From: Hydrogenophaga sp.
GTDB lineage: Bacteria; Pseudomonadota; Gammaproteobacteria; Burkholderiales; Burkholderiaceae_C
DNA: 11,664 bases
Reading direction: 5' to 3'
Assembly (NCBI GenBank): GCA_030684755.1
Contig: JAUXXN010000099.1
Coordinates: 1 to 11,664 of the forward strand
The translations under genes were made by a program, and so were the position numbers. Below are positions 1-8,483 of this stretch, in pieces. The stretch's first letter is position 1, and every line of letters starts with the position of its first letter. The notes under the pieces are model-generated. The model was not told the DNA's origin. It ran no database searches and saw only the letters and a list, made by a program, of their open reading frames with translations.

Positions 1-350
1 ACCGTTTCAACCACCTCTTCGCGGGCACTCAAGCTGTCGTTGGTGGTCACATTGGTGTTTGCACCCGCCTCGGGCTGCCCAGGCTGTACTGGAGCCGCCT
101 GGATAGTGGGCGGCGCCGTTTTGGCAGCTGTGAGGGGCACGACCGGGTTCTTGGCTGGAATCTCGATGGGAATGTCCACCGAAATAGGGCGCGGCTGGGT
201 GTCAAACAGCAAGGGGAAGCCCAGCACGCCCAACAACACCAGCACCGCAGCCCCAATGAGGCGGTGGCGGGCGCGACGGCGCACGGCCTCAATGCTTTGG
301 GGCGGGGGTGTCGCCGGGTTGCCCTGAGAGCCTGAACGGGATTTGAACAT
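1..350 (-). CDS. SPOR/DedD-like membrane protein, N-terminal part (runs off the window)
   Basis: Reading leftward from ATG at 350, the frame stays open to the window edge, giving about 116 residues of an incomplete protein. It has a short polar and basic N-terminus (IEAVRRRARHR at 20-30), one membrane segment at about 31-48 (LIGAAVLVLLGVLGFPLL), then a Pro/Ala-rich extracytoplasmic linker. This is the layout of DedD-type cell-division proteins, which carry a C-terminal SPOR domain that binds denuded septal peptidoglycan. The SPOR domain would lie outside the window, so the family call rests on the N-terminal layout and on position. The gene begins 45 bp after the folC stop on the same strand, and folC followed by a SPOR protein is a common Burkholderiales order (with cvpA and purF further on). 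It is probably cotranscribed with folC. No strong ribosome binding site is visible. Confidence 0.8.
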   Translation of the reverse strand, partial: MFKSRSGSQGNPATPPPQSIEAVRRRARHRLIGAAVLVLLGVLGFPLLFDTQPRPISVDIPIEIPAKNPVVPLTAAKTAPPTIQAAPVQPGQPEAGANTNVTTNDSLSAREEVVET

Positions 351-395
351 TCGCGGTAGAGACCCTGACACCATCAACGCCAGGCGATAACGGCC

Positions 396-1757
396 TCAGG
401 AAACAAGGTGTTTGGCGGACATTCGAGGTACGCCGTCCTGCAAAACGCCGCCCACGGTGAAGAACGAACCGAAGACCACGATTCTATCAGCCGGGTCTGC
501 CTGCGCGACGGCCGCGCGCAACGCAGCCATCGGACTGGCATGGCAGCCGGCCACCCGGGTTTTGCCGCCGGGCGCTGTGGCCGGATGGCCGTCCAGCACC
601 TGCGCGAGCGCGTCGGCCTTGATGGCGCGTTCCAGCGGCAGGTCGGTCAGGTGCCAGTGGTCGATCAGCGGCGCAATGCGTTCCAGCATGGCGGGCAGGT
701 CTTTGTCGGCCATGGCGCCGAACACGGCGTGGGTGGTGGGGTAGTAGCCCATGGCATCCAGATTTTCGGCGAGCGCGGCCACCGAATGCGGGTTATGGGC
801 CACGTCCAGCACCAGGGTGGGCGTTCCCGGCACGATCTGGAAGCGCCCCGGCAGCTCCACCAGCGACAGCCCATTGCGCACCGCCTGCGCCGTCACGGGC
901 AGGCGCGAGCGCAGCGCCTCCACGGCCCCCAGCACGCCCGAGGCATTCACCAGCTGGTTGGCGCCGCGCAGCGCGGGGTAGGCCAAGCCCGCATAACGCC
1001 GCCCGCCGTGCGATGGGTGCATGGCCCAGCCCCACTGCTGCTGGTCGCCGGCGAAATGGAAGTCTTTGCCTAACCGCCACAAGTCAGCACCCACTTCAAG
1101 CGCACGGTCCAGCACGCTTTGCGGTGGCACCGGGTCGCTCACCACCACCGGGCGCCCGGTGCGCATGATGCCGGCCTTCTCATAGCCAATCGCCTCGCGG
1201 GTGTTGCCTAACAAGGCCATGTGGTCCATCGCAATGCAGGTGATCACCGCACAATCGGTGTCGATGATGTTCACCGCGTCCAGCCGGCCGCCCAGCCCCA
1301 CCTCCAAAATGGCCACATCCAGCCCGCTGCGCGACAAGGTGCGCAAAATGGCCAAGGTCGTGAACTCAAAGTAACTCAGACTGACCTCTTCCTGGTCAGC
1401 GCCCTGCCCCTTGCGGGCCGCTTCCACCTCGGCAAAGGCGGGCAACAGGTCTTGGGTGGCCACCGGCTCGCCGGCAATGCGGCAACGCTCTTCAAAGTTC
1501 ACCAGGTGCGGCGAGGTGTACAGCCCGGTGCGGTAGCCCGACTGGGTGTAAATCGCCTCCAGCATGGCGCAGGTGGAGCCCTTGCCGTTGGTGCCGGCCA
1601 CGGTGATGACCGGGCAGCCCATGGCCAGGCCCATGCGCTGTGCCACGCGCTGCACGCGCTCCAGCCCCATATCGATGGTGACGGGGTGCAGACGCTCGCA
1701 GTGGGCAAGCCACTCGGACAGGGTTTGGGGGTGGGGAGGCAGATCGATGTTGAGCAT
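396..1757 (-). CDS. folC: Bifunctional folylpolyglutamate synthase / dihydrofolate synthase
   Basis: FolC joins glutamate to dihydropteroate to make dihydrofolate and extends the polyglutamate tail of folates, using ATP in the cytoplasm. The 453-residue product shows the Mur-ligase-type P-loop AGTNGKGST at 54-62, the SPHL folate-loop motif at 82-85, EVGLGGRLD at 152-160, DHMALLG at 178-184, and GYEKAGI at 191-197 with the lysine that is carbamylated in this family. The second domain has LPGRFQ at 302-307 and DVAHNP at 318-323. Length is normal for the family. The frame is open upstream to 1847, but I chose ATG at 1757. This gives the usual N-terminus, avoids overlap with the divergent gene starting at 1840, and leaves a -10-like GACAAT 6 nt before the start codon. 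A SPOR-protein gene follows after 45 bp, so the two probably form an operon. Confidence 0.96.
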   Translation of the reverse strand: MLNIDLPPHPQTLSEWLAHCERLHPVTIDMGLERVQRVAQRMGLAMGCPVITVAGTNGKGSTCAMLEAIYTQSGYRTGLYTSPHLVNFEERCRIAGEPVATQDLLPAFAEVEAARKGQGADQEEVSLSYFEFTTLAILRTLSRSGLDVAILEVGLGGRLDAVNIIDTDCAVITCIAMDHMALLGNTREAIGYEKAGIMRTGRPVVVSDPVPPQSVLDRALEVGADLWRLGKDFHFAGDQQQWGWAMHPSHGGRRYAGLAYPALRGANQLVNASGVLGAVEALRSRLPVTAQAVRNGLSLVELPGRFQIVPGTPTLVLDVAHNPHSVAALAENLDAMGYYPTTHAVFGAMADKDLPAMLERIAPLIDHWHLTDLPLERAIKADALAQVLDGHPATAPGGKTRVAGCHASPMAALRAAVAQADPADRIVVFGSFFTVGGVLQDGVPRMSAKHLVS

Positions 1758-1772
1758 GTGCTGATTGTCCCA
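1758..1772 (-). promoter_or_regulatory. Putative -10 element of folC, leaderless type
   Basis: On the minus strand the bases before the folC ATG read TGGGACAATCAGCAC-ATG. GACAAT (1764-1769) is a reasonable extended -10 (TGG before it, 4 of 6 matches to TATAAT), and only 6 nt separate it from the start codon. Transcription would therefore begin at or next to the ATG. No convincing -35 is visible. The same core precedes the divergent ArsC-like gene and murB. Confidence 0.45.
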
Positions 1773-1836
1773 TTGCGCTCGTCTGCACTCAGCGTGCCAG
1801 GCTTTTCCGGGCACCCGGTCATCTGGGACAATCAGC
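1760..1836. repeat. Perfect 13-bp inverted repeat between divergent start codons
   Basis: GCTGATTGTCCCA (1760-1772) and TGGGACAATCAGC (1824-1836) are exact reverse complements separated by 51 bp. Each arm ends just before a start codon: folC on the left, the ArsC-like gene on the right. The simplest reading is two mirror-image core promoters. An operator for a dimeric regulator is also possible. The spacer also contains a weak GTGCC/GGCAC pairing (1794-1798, 1810-1814). Confidence 0.7.
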
Positions 1837-1839
1837 GCC
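1824..1839 (+). promoter_or_regulatory. Putative -10 element of the ArsC/YffB-like gene, leaderless type
   Basis: TGGGACAATCAGCGCC runs directly into the ATG at 1840. GACAAT (1827-1832) is 7 nt from the start codon, leaving no room for a ribosome binding site, so a leaderless or nearly leaderless mRNA is predicted. No clear -35 is seen about 17 bp upstream. Confidence 0.45.
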
Positions 1840-2199
1840 ATGACCACGCTTTACGGCATTCCCAACTGCGACACCGTCAAAAAAGCCCGCGCCTGGCTGA
1901 CGGACCATGGTGTGGAACACCAGTTCCACGATTTCAAAAAACACGGCGTACCCGAAGCAGCGCTGGACCAGTGGCTGGCCGCGCTGGGCTGGGAGCCCCT
2001 GGTGAACCGCAAGGGCACCACCTGGCGCAAGCTGGACGAGACCACGCGCGACGCCGTGGCGGATGCCGCCAGCGCGCGGGCGCTCATGCTGGCGCAGCCC
2101 AGCGTGATCAAGCGCCCGGTGGTGCAATGGGCCGACGGCGTGAGCGTGGGCTTTGACGCCGAAGCCTGGCAGCCGCTGTTGATAGCGAGCCCAACCTAA
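1840..2199 (+). CDS. ArsC/Spx family thioredoxin-fold protein, YffB type
   Basis: This small cytoplasmic protein (119 aa) matches the YffB branch of the ArsC/Spx family, which has a thioredoxin fold. Related proteins reduce arsenate or act as glutathione-dependent thiol reductases. The N-terminus MTTLYGIPNCDTVKKA carries a single redox-type cysteine (C10, NCDTV, no CxxC). NRKGTTWRK at 56-64 and PSVIKRPV at 87-94 follow; the latter holds the conserved family arginine. The frame is open upstream to 1765, but ATG at 1840 gives the standard length (about 118 aa) and N-terminus. No arsenic resistance gene (arsB, arsR, acr3) is nearby, so a real arsenate reductase role is unsupported; many genome annotations call this branch simply ArsC-like. 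It diverges from folC and is followed after 34 bp by ppnP. Confidence 0.9.
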   Translation: MTTLYGIPNCDTVKKARAWLTDHGVEHQFHDFKKHGVPEAALDQWLAALGWEPLVNRKGTTWRKLDETTRDAVADAASARALMLAQPSVIKRPVVQWADGVSVGFDAEAWQPLLIASPT

Positions 2200-2233
2200 A
2201 ATCGACCTTTTTGCCTTTTCACTTGTTCCGCCC

Positions 2234-4060
<1,827 letters not shown>

Positions 4061-4103
4061 GCAGCGCCCCAGCCTCCACAGCCGTCTGCCGGTCATACCC
4101 GCA

Positions 4104-4119
4104 ACATCAAGGCTGATGT
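4104..4119 (-). terminator. Small hairpin between convergent argG and diguanylate cyclase genes
   Basis: ACATCA (4104-4109) and TGATGT (4114-4119) form a 6-bp stem with a 4-nt loop, 26 bp beyond the stop codon of the minus-strand cyclase gene. There is no T run on either side, so assignment as its terminator is weak. Apart from the relic and the two hairpins, the 3909-4145 gap shows nothing else I can name. Confidence 0.2.
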
Positions 4120-4145
4120 CCGTCTGAGGTGGCGCAAGCCCGGTT

Positions 4146-5132
4146 TCAGTCGCTTTCCTTGGCCAGATAAAGCCCCCGATCCGCACGCTCTACGAGCGTT
4201 GTGATGCTGTCCCCCTGCATGAATTCGGCCACACCGATACTGACGGTTCGGGATTCACCAATGCCAAAGTCCGCCGCCTCGGTGCTCAACCGAATGTCCT
4301 CGGCCAGGGTTAGCGCGTCGGCCAAGGTGCTGCCGTGGCAAACGACCAGAAATTCTTCGCCACCCCAGCGCCCCGCCAGATCGGATTTGCGCAACCGTGT
4401 ACGAATCAGCTCTGCAAACTGAATGAGAAAGCGGTCGCCTTGCTGATGGCCAAACCGGTCATTGATGTTTTTGAAATGGTCGATATCCAGCATCAACACG
4501 GCAAAAGCGGACTGGTATCGCTGGGCACGTTCCATGTCAATGCCCAGTTGCTCGTCCAGCATACGGCGGTTGAAGATCCCGGTGAGCGGGTCGGTAAACG
4601 CCATTTCCTTGTGGTGTGAAAGGGCTGCATTCAGTTGTTCGGTGCGTTCTTCCACCATCCGACTCAGGGCGGCGTTGCGTTCTTCCAGCTCCTTAACTGG
4701 GTAGGACTCGTTGTCGTCATGTTCCGTGGTGGGCAGGGAAATGTGCATATGCACGATGCGCCAACCATGGCTTTGTTGGCACAGCACGGCTGTCATCCGC
4801 AGGTCGCGCAAGGCGAGCCGTTGCTGCGCAATGGTGGTCGCGATGTCCATCACCGAGACCACCAAGCCACAGTCCGGGGCGAGTGGGCGAATATCAAGGT
4901 GCCTGATCTGGTACTGGACAGTTTCTGGCGCGTCCGCAAGGTCGCGCGCAAACAGATCTTGCAGCGTCATGTCGCCAAAAGTGGATTCGGTGCGGCTGGT
5001 TCCAAAGCCGGTCACCGAAGGATCAAACAGGGTCTCGGCAACCGTTGTGTCTCGGCGGGTGAAATGCGCCTCCAGAAAGGTTTCGAACGCAGCTTGTAAC
5101 TGGGCGGTGAGCGTCGGGGCAGTCATGAGCAT
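4146..5132 (-). CDS. Diguanylate cyclase with NTF2/SnoaL-like N-terminal domain
   Basis: This soluble 328-residue protein probably makes cyclic di-GMP from two GTP. The C-terminal GGDEF domain (about 175-328) has DPLTGIFNRR at 181-190, the metal-binding DIDHFKNIND at 216-225 and an active-site GGEEF at 257-261. The product-inhibition I-site RxxD is present as RKSD at 248-251, five residues before GGEEF. Residues 8-135 resemble an NTF2/SnoaL-type cone fold (ending GWRIVHMHISLP), not a PAS or GAF sensor. A charged heptad-like linker at 145-175 should form a coiled coil that pairs two cyclase domains. There is no membrane segment. ATG at 5132 is the first start; a second ATG at 5126 is possible. 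A CAATAT 6 nt before 5132 could be a -10. The gene lies 66 bp after murB on the same strand and converges with argG. The signal sensed cannot be told from sequence. Confidence 0.92.
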   Translation of the reverse strand: MLMTAPTLTAQLQAAFETFLEAHFTRRDTTVAETLFDPSVTGFGTSRTESTFGDMTLQDLFARDLADAPETVQYQIRHLDIRPLAPDCGLVVSVMDIATTIAQQRLALRDLRMTAVLCQQSHGWRIVHMHISLPTTEHDDNESYPVKELEERNAALSRMVEERTEQLNAALSHHKEMAFTDPLTGIFNRRMLDEQLGIDMERAQRYQSAFAVLMLDIDHFKNINDRFGHQQGDRFLIQFAELIRTRLRKSDLAGRWGGEEFLVVCHGSTLADALTLAEDIRLSTEAADFGIGESRTVSIGVAEFMQGDSITTLVERADRGLYLAKESD

Positions 5133-5198
5133 GGTTCGATATTGGTCCGAAAGGGGGTTGCAAGATAACGTGCCTGTCGGTCCAGCGTAACGTCTGAC

Positions 5199-6251
5199 TC
5201 AAACCACCACCGGCTCCGGCTCCAACCGAATCCCAAACCGCTCGTACACACTGGTCTGAATCGCTTTGGCCAGCGTCATCACCTCGCCACCCGTGGCGCC
5301 ACCCCGGTTCACCAGCACCAGCGCCTGGCGTTCAAACACCCCGGCGTTGCCCACGCTTTTGCCCTTCCAGCCGCAGGCGTCAATCAGCCAACCCGCAGCC
5401 AGCTTGATGCTGCCGTCGGGCATGGGGTAGTGCACCACTTTTGGGTCGCGCGCAATGATGTCGGCGCACTGCTCTTCGTTCACCGTGGGGTTTTTGAAGA
5501 AGCTGCCGGCGTTGCCAATGACGGCCGGGTCGGGCAGCTTGGCGCGGCGAATGGCCACCACCCAGTCAAAAACCTGGCGTGCGTTGGGCGCTGAAACACC
5601 GGTCTCAGCCATCTTGCGCTCCAAGTCCAAGTAGCCCAACACGGGTTTCCACGGCTTGGGCAACCAGAAACGCACCCGCGTGATCAGCGCCCGCCCAGCC
5701 AGCCCCAAACCTTTTTCACCCGCTGGCGTGTGCTTGAACACCGAGTCGCGGTAGCCAAAGCCGCACTGCGCGGCGTCCAGCGTAAAAGCTTGGCCGGTGT
5801 GCAGGTCGATGGCGTCCAGCGAATGAAAACGGTCTTGCAGCTCCACGCCGTAGGCGCCGATGTTTTGCACGGGCGAGGCGCCCACCGAGCCGGGAATGAG
5901 CGCCAGGTTTTCCAGCCCCGGCCAGCCTTGCTCCAGCGTCCAGGCCACAAAAGCGTGCCAGTTTTCACCCGCACCGCCCTCCACCAGCCAGCCTTTGTGT
6001 GTTTCTTCCACCAAGCGGCGCCCGGCAATTTCCACCTTGAGCACCAGCGGCTTGACGTCGCCTGTGATGACCAAGTTGCTGCCGCCCCCCAGCACAAACG
6101 GCGGTGCGGCGGCGGTATCGGCAGCCCAGTCGGCGCTGGACATGAGTTGAAGCACGTCGGCCTCGGCGCGCACGCGGGCGAGCCGCTGCGCACGGGCCAC
6201 AATGCCAAAGGTGTTGTAGGGCTGTAACGCCACGTTGTTCTCGACTAACAT
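5199..6251 (-). CDS. murB: UDP-N-acetylenolpyruvoylglucosamine reductase
   Basis: MurB is the FAD- and NADPH-dependent enzyme that reduces UDP-GlcNAc-enolpyruvate to UDP-MurNAc in peptidoglycan synthesis. The 350-residue protein is of the E. coli type (type I). Visible motifs are NTFGI at 13-17, the FAD-binding [10 protein letters not shown] at 53-62, [20 protein letters not shown] at 119-138, GYRDS at 166-170 with the substrate arginine, [10 protein letters not shown] at 246-255 with the proton-donor serine S250, and the C-terminal GIRLEPEP with the catalytic glutamate. Start ATG at 6251 gives the usual N-terminus. It has no ribosome binding site but does have GACAAT 6 nt upstream. It diverges from the yajQ-type gene with only 39 bp between the two start codons. 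Other mur genes are absent here, as is usual for murB outside the dcw cluster. Confidence 0.97.
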   Translation of the reverse strand: MLVENNVALQPYNTFGIVARAQRLARVRAEADVLQLMSSADWAADTAAAPPFVLGGGSNLVITGDVKPLVLKVEIAGRRLVEETHKGWLVEGGAGENWHAFVAWTLEQGWPGLENLALIPGSVGASPVQNIGAYGVELQDRFHSLDAIDLHTGQAFTLDAAQCGFGYRDSVFKHTPAGEKGLGLAGRALITRVRFWLPKPWKPVLGYLDLERKMAETGVSAPNARQVFDWVVAIRRAKLPDPAVIGNAGSFFKNPTVNEEQCADIIARDPKVVHYPMPDGSIKLAAGWLIDACGWKGKSVGNAGVFERQALVLVNRGGATGGEVMTLAKAIQTSVYERFGIRLEPEPVVV

Positions 6252-6266
6252 CGTCGGATTGTCTCA
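6252..6266 (-). promoter_or_regulatory. Putative -10 element of murB, leaderless type
   Basis: On the minus strand the bases before the murB ATG read TGAGACAATCCGACG-ATG. The core TGRGACAATC is shared with both arms of the folC/ArsC-like inverted repeat, and the spacing to the start codon (6 nt) equals that of folC. On the opposite strand the yajQ-type gene has TGGAAT (6278-6283) 7 nt before its ATG, a weaker version of the same arrangement. Confidence 0.45.
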
Positions 6267-6290
6267 CCCGCACTCTCTGGAATCCTCACC

Positions 6291-6776
6291 ATGCCCTCTT
6301 TTGATACCGTTCTCGAAGCCGATTTTGTTGAAGTGAAAAATGCCGTTGAACAAGTGGCGCGCGAAATTGGAACCCGCTTTGACTTCAAGGGCACCAGTGC
6401 CGCAGTTGAACTGAAAGACAAAGAAATCACCCTGTTCGGCGACGCCGACTTTCAGCTTCAGCAGGTGGAAGAGGTTCTGCGCAACAAACTGGCCAAACGC
6501 AACGTGGACGTGCGCTTCCTGGACAAAGGCAAGGTCGAAAAAATCGGCGGCGACAAGGTCAAGCAGGTGGTGAAGGTGCGCAACGGCATCGCCACCGAAG
6601 ACGGCAAAAAGATCCAGCAAGCACTGAAGGCCAGCAAGCTCAAGGTGCAAGGCGCCATTCAGGGCGACGCGGTGCGTGTAACCGGCGCCAAGCGCGACGA
6701 TTTGCAGGCGGCCATGAACGTGATCAAAGGCGAGCTGAAAGATTTGCCGGTGTCGTTCAACAACTTCAGGGATTGA
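6291..6776 (+). CDS. YajQ family cyclic di-GMP/nucleotide-binding protein
   Basis: The 161-residue product matches the UPF0234/YajQ family throughout in length and sequence: [19 protein letters not shown] at 1-19, RFDFKG at 29-34, [19 protein letters not shown] at 121-139, and the C-terminal end [10 protein letters not shown]. Family members are small soluble proteins with two ferredoxin-like halves. In Xanthomonas a YajQ protein binds cyclic di-GMP and partners a LysR-type regulator; others bind RNA or nucleotides, and the general role is unsettled. It diverges from murB and is followed after 22 bp by a retropepsin-like gene, so the two may be cotranscribed. No ribosome binding site is visible before the ATG. 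A diguanylate cyclase lies on the other side of murB, but a functional link is only inferred. Confidence 0.95.
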   Translation: MPSFDTVLEADFVEVKNAVEQVAREIGTRFDFKGTSAAVELKDKEITLFGDADFQLQQVEEVLRNKLAKRNVDVRFLDKGKVEKIGGDKVKQVVKVRNGIATEDGKKIQQALKASKLKVQGAIQGDAVRVTGAKRDDLQAAMNVIKGELKDLPVSFNNFRD

Positions 6777-6798
6777 AGGGCCTGACTCCCTGCACCTG

Positions 6799-7443
6799 AT
6801 GCTGACCCACCTGCTCCACGCCCTAGTCCTTGCCCTCGCTGCCGGTGCTTCGTTGGCGCAGTCGGTGGCGTTATCGGGCGTGGCGGGCTCCAGGGCGCTG
6901 CTGACCGTGGATGGCACGGCACCCAAGTTCGTCAGCACCGGGCAGACGCACCAAGGCGCGAAACTGCTGAGCGTACAAGGCGAAACCGCTGTGGTGGAGG
7001 TAGACGGCCAGCGCCAGACCCTGCGCGTGGGCGACGCCCCTGTGAGCGTGGGCAAGCCTGTAGGCGAGGCGGGCGCTCAGCGCATCGTGCTCACGGCGGA
7101 CAGCCAAGGCCATTTCATGCCGCCTGGCCAGATCAACGGCCGCGCCGTGCGGTTCATGGTGGACACCGGCGCCACCTTGGTGATCTTGAGCGAATCGGAC
7201 GCGAAACGCATCAACCTGAAATACGAACAGGGTCAAAAAGTACGGGTCAACACGGCCAACGGCGGCGCAGTGGGCTACCAAGTGAAGCTGGACTCGGTGA
7301 AAGTGGGCGACGCGCAGGTATACGCAGTCCCAGCCATCGTGCTGCCCCAGGCCATGCCCTATGTGCTGCTGGGCAACAGCTTTTTGACCCGCTTTCAAAT
7401 GCAGCGGCAAAACGACCAGCTCACGCTGGAGCGGCGCTTTTAA
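6799..7443 (+). CDS. Secreted retropepsin-like aspartic protease (clan AA) with N-terminal GspC-like region
   Basis: The 214-residue protein starts with a hydrophobic signal peptide (about 1-20, ALVLALAAGASLA, likely cleaved before QS), so it is exported. The C-terminal domain (about 95-214) is a single retropepsin-like lobe of the kind that acts as a dimer. It has FMVDTGATLVILS at 119-131 with the catalytic D122-T-G, then VNTANGG at 150-156, and YVLLGNSFL at 188-196, the usual hydrophobic-Gly partner of the DTG loop. Bacterial relatives are often labelled TIGR02281 family. Residues about 30-85 (TVDGTAPKFVSTGQTHQGAKL, ending in a LRVGD turn) form a separate small beta region. It reminds me of the homology region of GspC/PilP-type proteins, but that likeness is by eye only. 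The start is the first ATG after yajQ, with no ribosome binding site. The 3' end overlaps the convergent RidA gene by 23 bp. The substrate is unknown. Confidence 0.85.
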   Translation: MLTHLLHALVLALAAGASLAQSVALSGVAGSRALLTVDGTAPKFVSTGQTHQGAKLLSVQGETAVVEVDGQRQTLRVGDAPVSVGKPVGEAGAQRIVLTADSQGHFMPPGQINGRAVRFMVDTGATLVILSESDAKRINLKYEQGQKVRVNTANGGAVGYQVKLDSVKVGDAQVYAVPAIVLPQAMPYVLLGNSFLTRFQMQRQNDQLTLERRF

Positions 7444-7798
7444 GCGACTGCGCCGCCGTCACCACAATCTCAATCTTCCAAGCCGTGTTGGCCAGCGCGG
7501 CCTGCACGGTGGCGCGAGGTGGGGCGGTGCCGGGCACCACCCAGGCGTCCCACACGGCGTTCATCGCGCCAATGTCTTGAATGTCGGTCAAGAAGATTTG
7601 CGCCCGCAAAATGCGCGTCTTGTCGCTGCCAGCCTCTTGCAACCGGGTTTGCACCTGGTCCAACACGTCTTGGGTTTGTCCGGTGATGTCGGTGTCGCCG
7701 CGCTCGGGCACCATGCCCGCAAGGTAGACCACGCCCTGAAACACCGCCGCTTCGCTGTACCGCGCAGCTATGCCGTGGCGCACCAGATCGTTGTTCAT
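7421..7798 (-). CDS. RidA family protein (reactive intermediate deaminase-like)
   Basis: RidA (YjgF/YER057c/UK114) proteins are small trimeric cytosolic enzymes that hydrolyse reactive enamine and imine intermediates made by pyridoxal phosphate enzymes. The 125-residue product has the family core: [15 protein letters not shown] at 14-28, the helix [17 protein letters not shown] at 41-57, PPRATV at 93-98 with the arginine (R95) needed for deaminase activity in RidA proper, and KIEIVVTA at 108-115 with the conserved glutamate. The retained arginine suggests an active deaminase rather than one of the inactive subgroups, although the exact subfamily is not clear. Its ATG overlaps the plsY stop codon as ATGA (7795-7798), so translation is probably coupled to plsY. 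Its last 23 bp overlap the 3' end of the convergent retropepsin gene, and no terminator lies between them. Confidence 0.93.
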   Translation of the reverse strand: MNNDLVRHGIAARYSEAAVFQGVVYLAGMVPERGDTDITGQTQDVLDQVQTRLQEAGSDKTRILRAQIFLTDIQDIGAMNAVWDAWVVPGTAPPRATVQAALANTAWKIEIVVTAAQSLKSAAPA

Positions 7799-8421
7799 TT
7801 TTTCGCGCCCAGTTTGCTTTCGGTGCCTGCCAGCAGGCGGTTGATGTTTTCAGCGTGGCGCCACACCAATAGCAGTCCCATGACCGCCAGGCTCAACACC
7901 ACCACACCCGGCGCGTTCCAGGCCACGCGGTCGCCAAACAAAAAGAAGGCCGGTGCAAACACCGCCGTGACGATGGAGGCCAGCGATGAGAAGCGAAAAA
8001 AGTACGCCACGATGGCCCAGGTGAGCAGCGCCGCCAGCCCCAGCCAGGGCTGAAAACCGATGATGACGCCCGCCGCCGTGGCCACGCCTTTGCCGCCCTG
8101 AAAGCGGAAGAACACCGGGTACAAATGGCCCAAAAACGCCGCCAGCCCCACCAGCGCCACCGTGCCATCGCCCAGACCATAGGGATCGCCCCACCAGGCC
8201 ACGGCCACCACGGGCAACCAGCCTTTCAGGGCATCCAGCAACAGCGTGACCACCGCCGCCGCTTTGTTGCCCGAGCGCAGCACGTTGGTGGCGCCGGGGT
8301 TTTTGCTGCCGTAGGTGCGCGGGTCGTTCAGGCCCATGAAGCGGCTGACCAGCACCGCGAACGACAGCGAACCGATGAGGTAAGCGGCCACGGTGGCCAA
8401 CAGGGGGTATGCAAATTCCAA
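7795..8421 (-). CDS. plsY: Glycerol-3-phosphate acyltransferase PlsY, TTG start
   Basis: PlsY is an inner-membrane enzyme that transfers the acyl group of acyl-phosphate to glycerol-3-phosphate, the first step of phosphatidic acid synthesis. The 208-residue protein shows the family motifs [12 protein letters not shown] at 38-49, [19 protein letters not shown] at 97-115 and [10 protein letters not shown] at 187-196, and several hydrophobic segments (about 5-25, 54-77, 86-105, 111-140, 145-163, 170-188). The frame is open up to 8622, but no ATG gives a PlsY-like N-terminus. TTG at 8421 does (reading [20 protein letters not shown]) and is preceded by AGGAG with 6-nt spacing. It starts 62 bp after the ybaK-type stop on the same strand and overlaps the RidA gene by 4 bp. 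The upstream frame extension would be mostly basic, low-hydrophobicity sequence and is rejected. Confidence 0.95.
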   Translation of the reverse strand: MEFAYPLLATVAAYLIGSLSFAVLVSRFMGLNDPRTYGSKNPGATNVLRSGNKAAAVVTLLLDALKGWLPVVAVAWWGDPYGLGDGTVALVGLAAFLGHLYPVFFRFQGGKGVATAAGVIIGFQPWLGLAALLTWAIVAYFFRFSSLASIVTAVFAPAFFLFGDRVAWNAPGVVVLSLAVMGLLLVWRHAENINRLLAGTESKLGAKK

Positions 8422-8427
8422 ATCAAG

Positions 8428-8432
8428 CTCCT
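8428..8432 (-). promoter_or_regulatory. Ribosome binding site that fixes the plsY TTG start
   Basis: On the minus strand AGGAG (8432 to 8428) is followed by CTTGAT and then TTG at 8421-8419. Spacing is 6 nt, which supports the rare TTG start over any upstream codon. Confidence 0.75.
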
Positions 8433-8483
8433 GGTGTGGTGACGGCTGGGCGCTGCCAGCGCGGTTGCTGTTCAGCGTGGCGG

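Noticed and set aside
1758..1847. Upstream extension of folC to 1847
   Set aside because: The added 30 residues are not FolC-like, would overlap the divergent gene start, and would be translated through a likely promoter.
1221..2156. Long plus-strand open frame (311 codons) over folC and the ArsC-like gene
   Set aside because: It is rich in His, Gln, Arg and Ala, the usual mirror composition of a GC-rich gene on the other strand, and shows no domain. folC and the ArsC-like gene explain the region fully.
1840..2199. Arsenic resistance function for the ArsC-like protein
   Set aside because: No ars genes are nearby and the YffB-type branch is not tied to arsenic. The family name alone does not support the role.
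6264..7055. Minus-strand open frame (263 codons) opposite the yajQ-type and retropepsin genes
   Set aside because: It is the antisense shadow of two well-supported genes, and its product has no family likeness.
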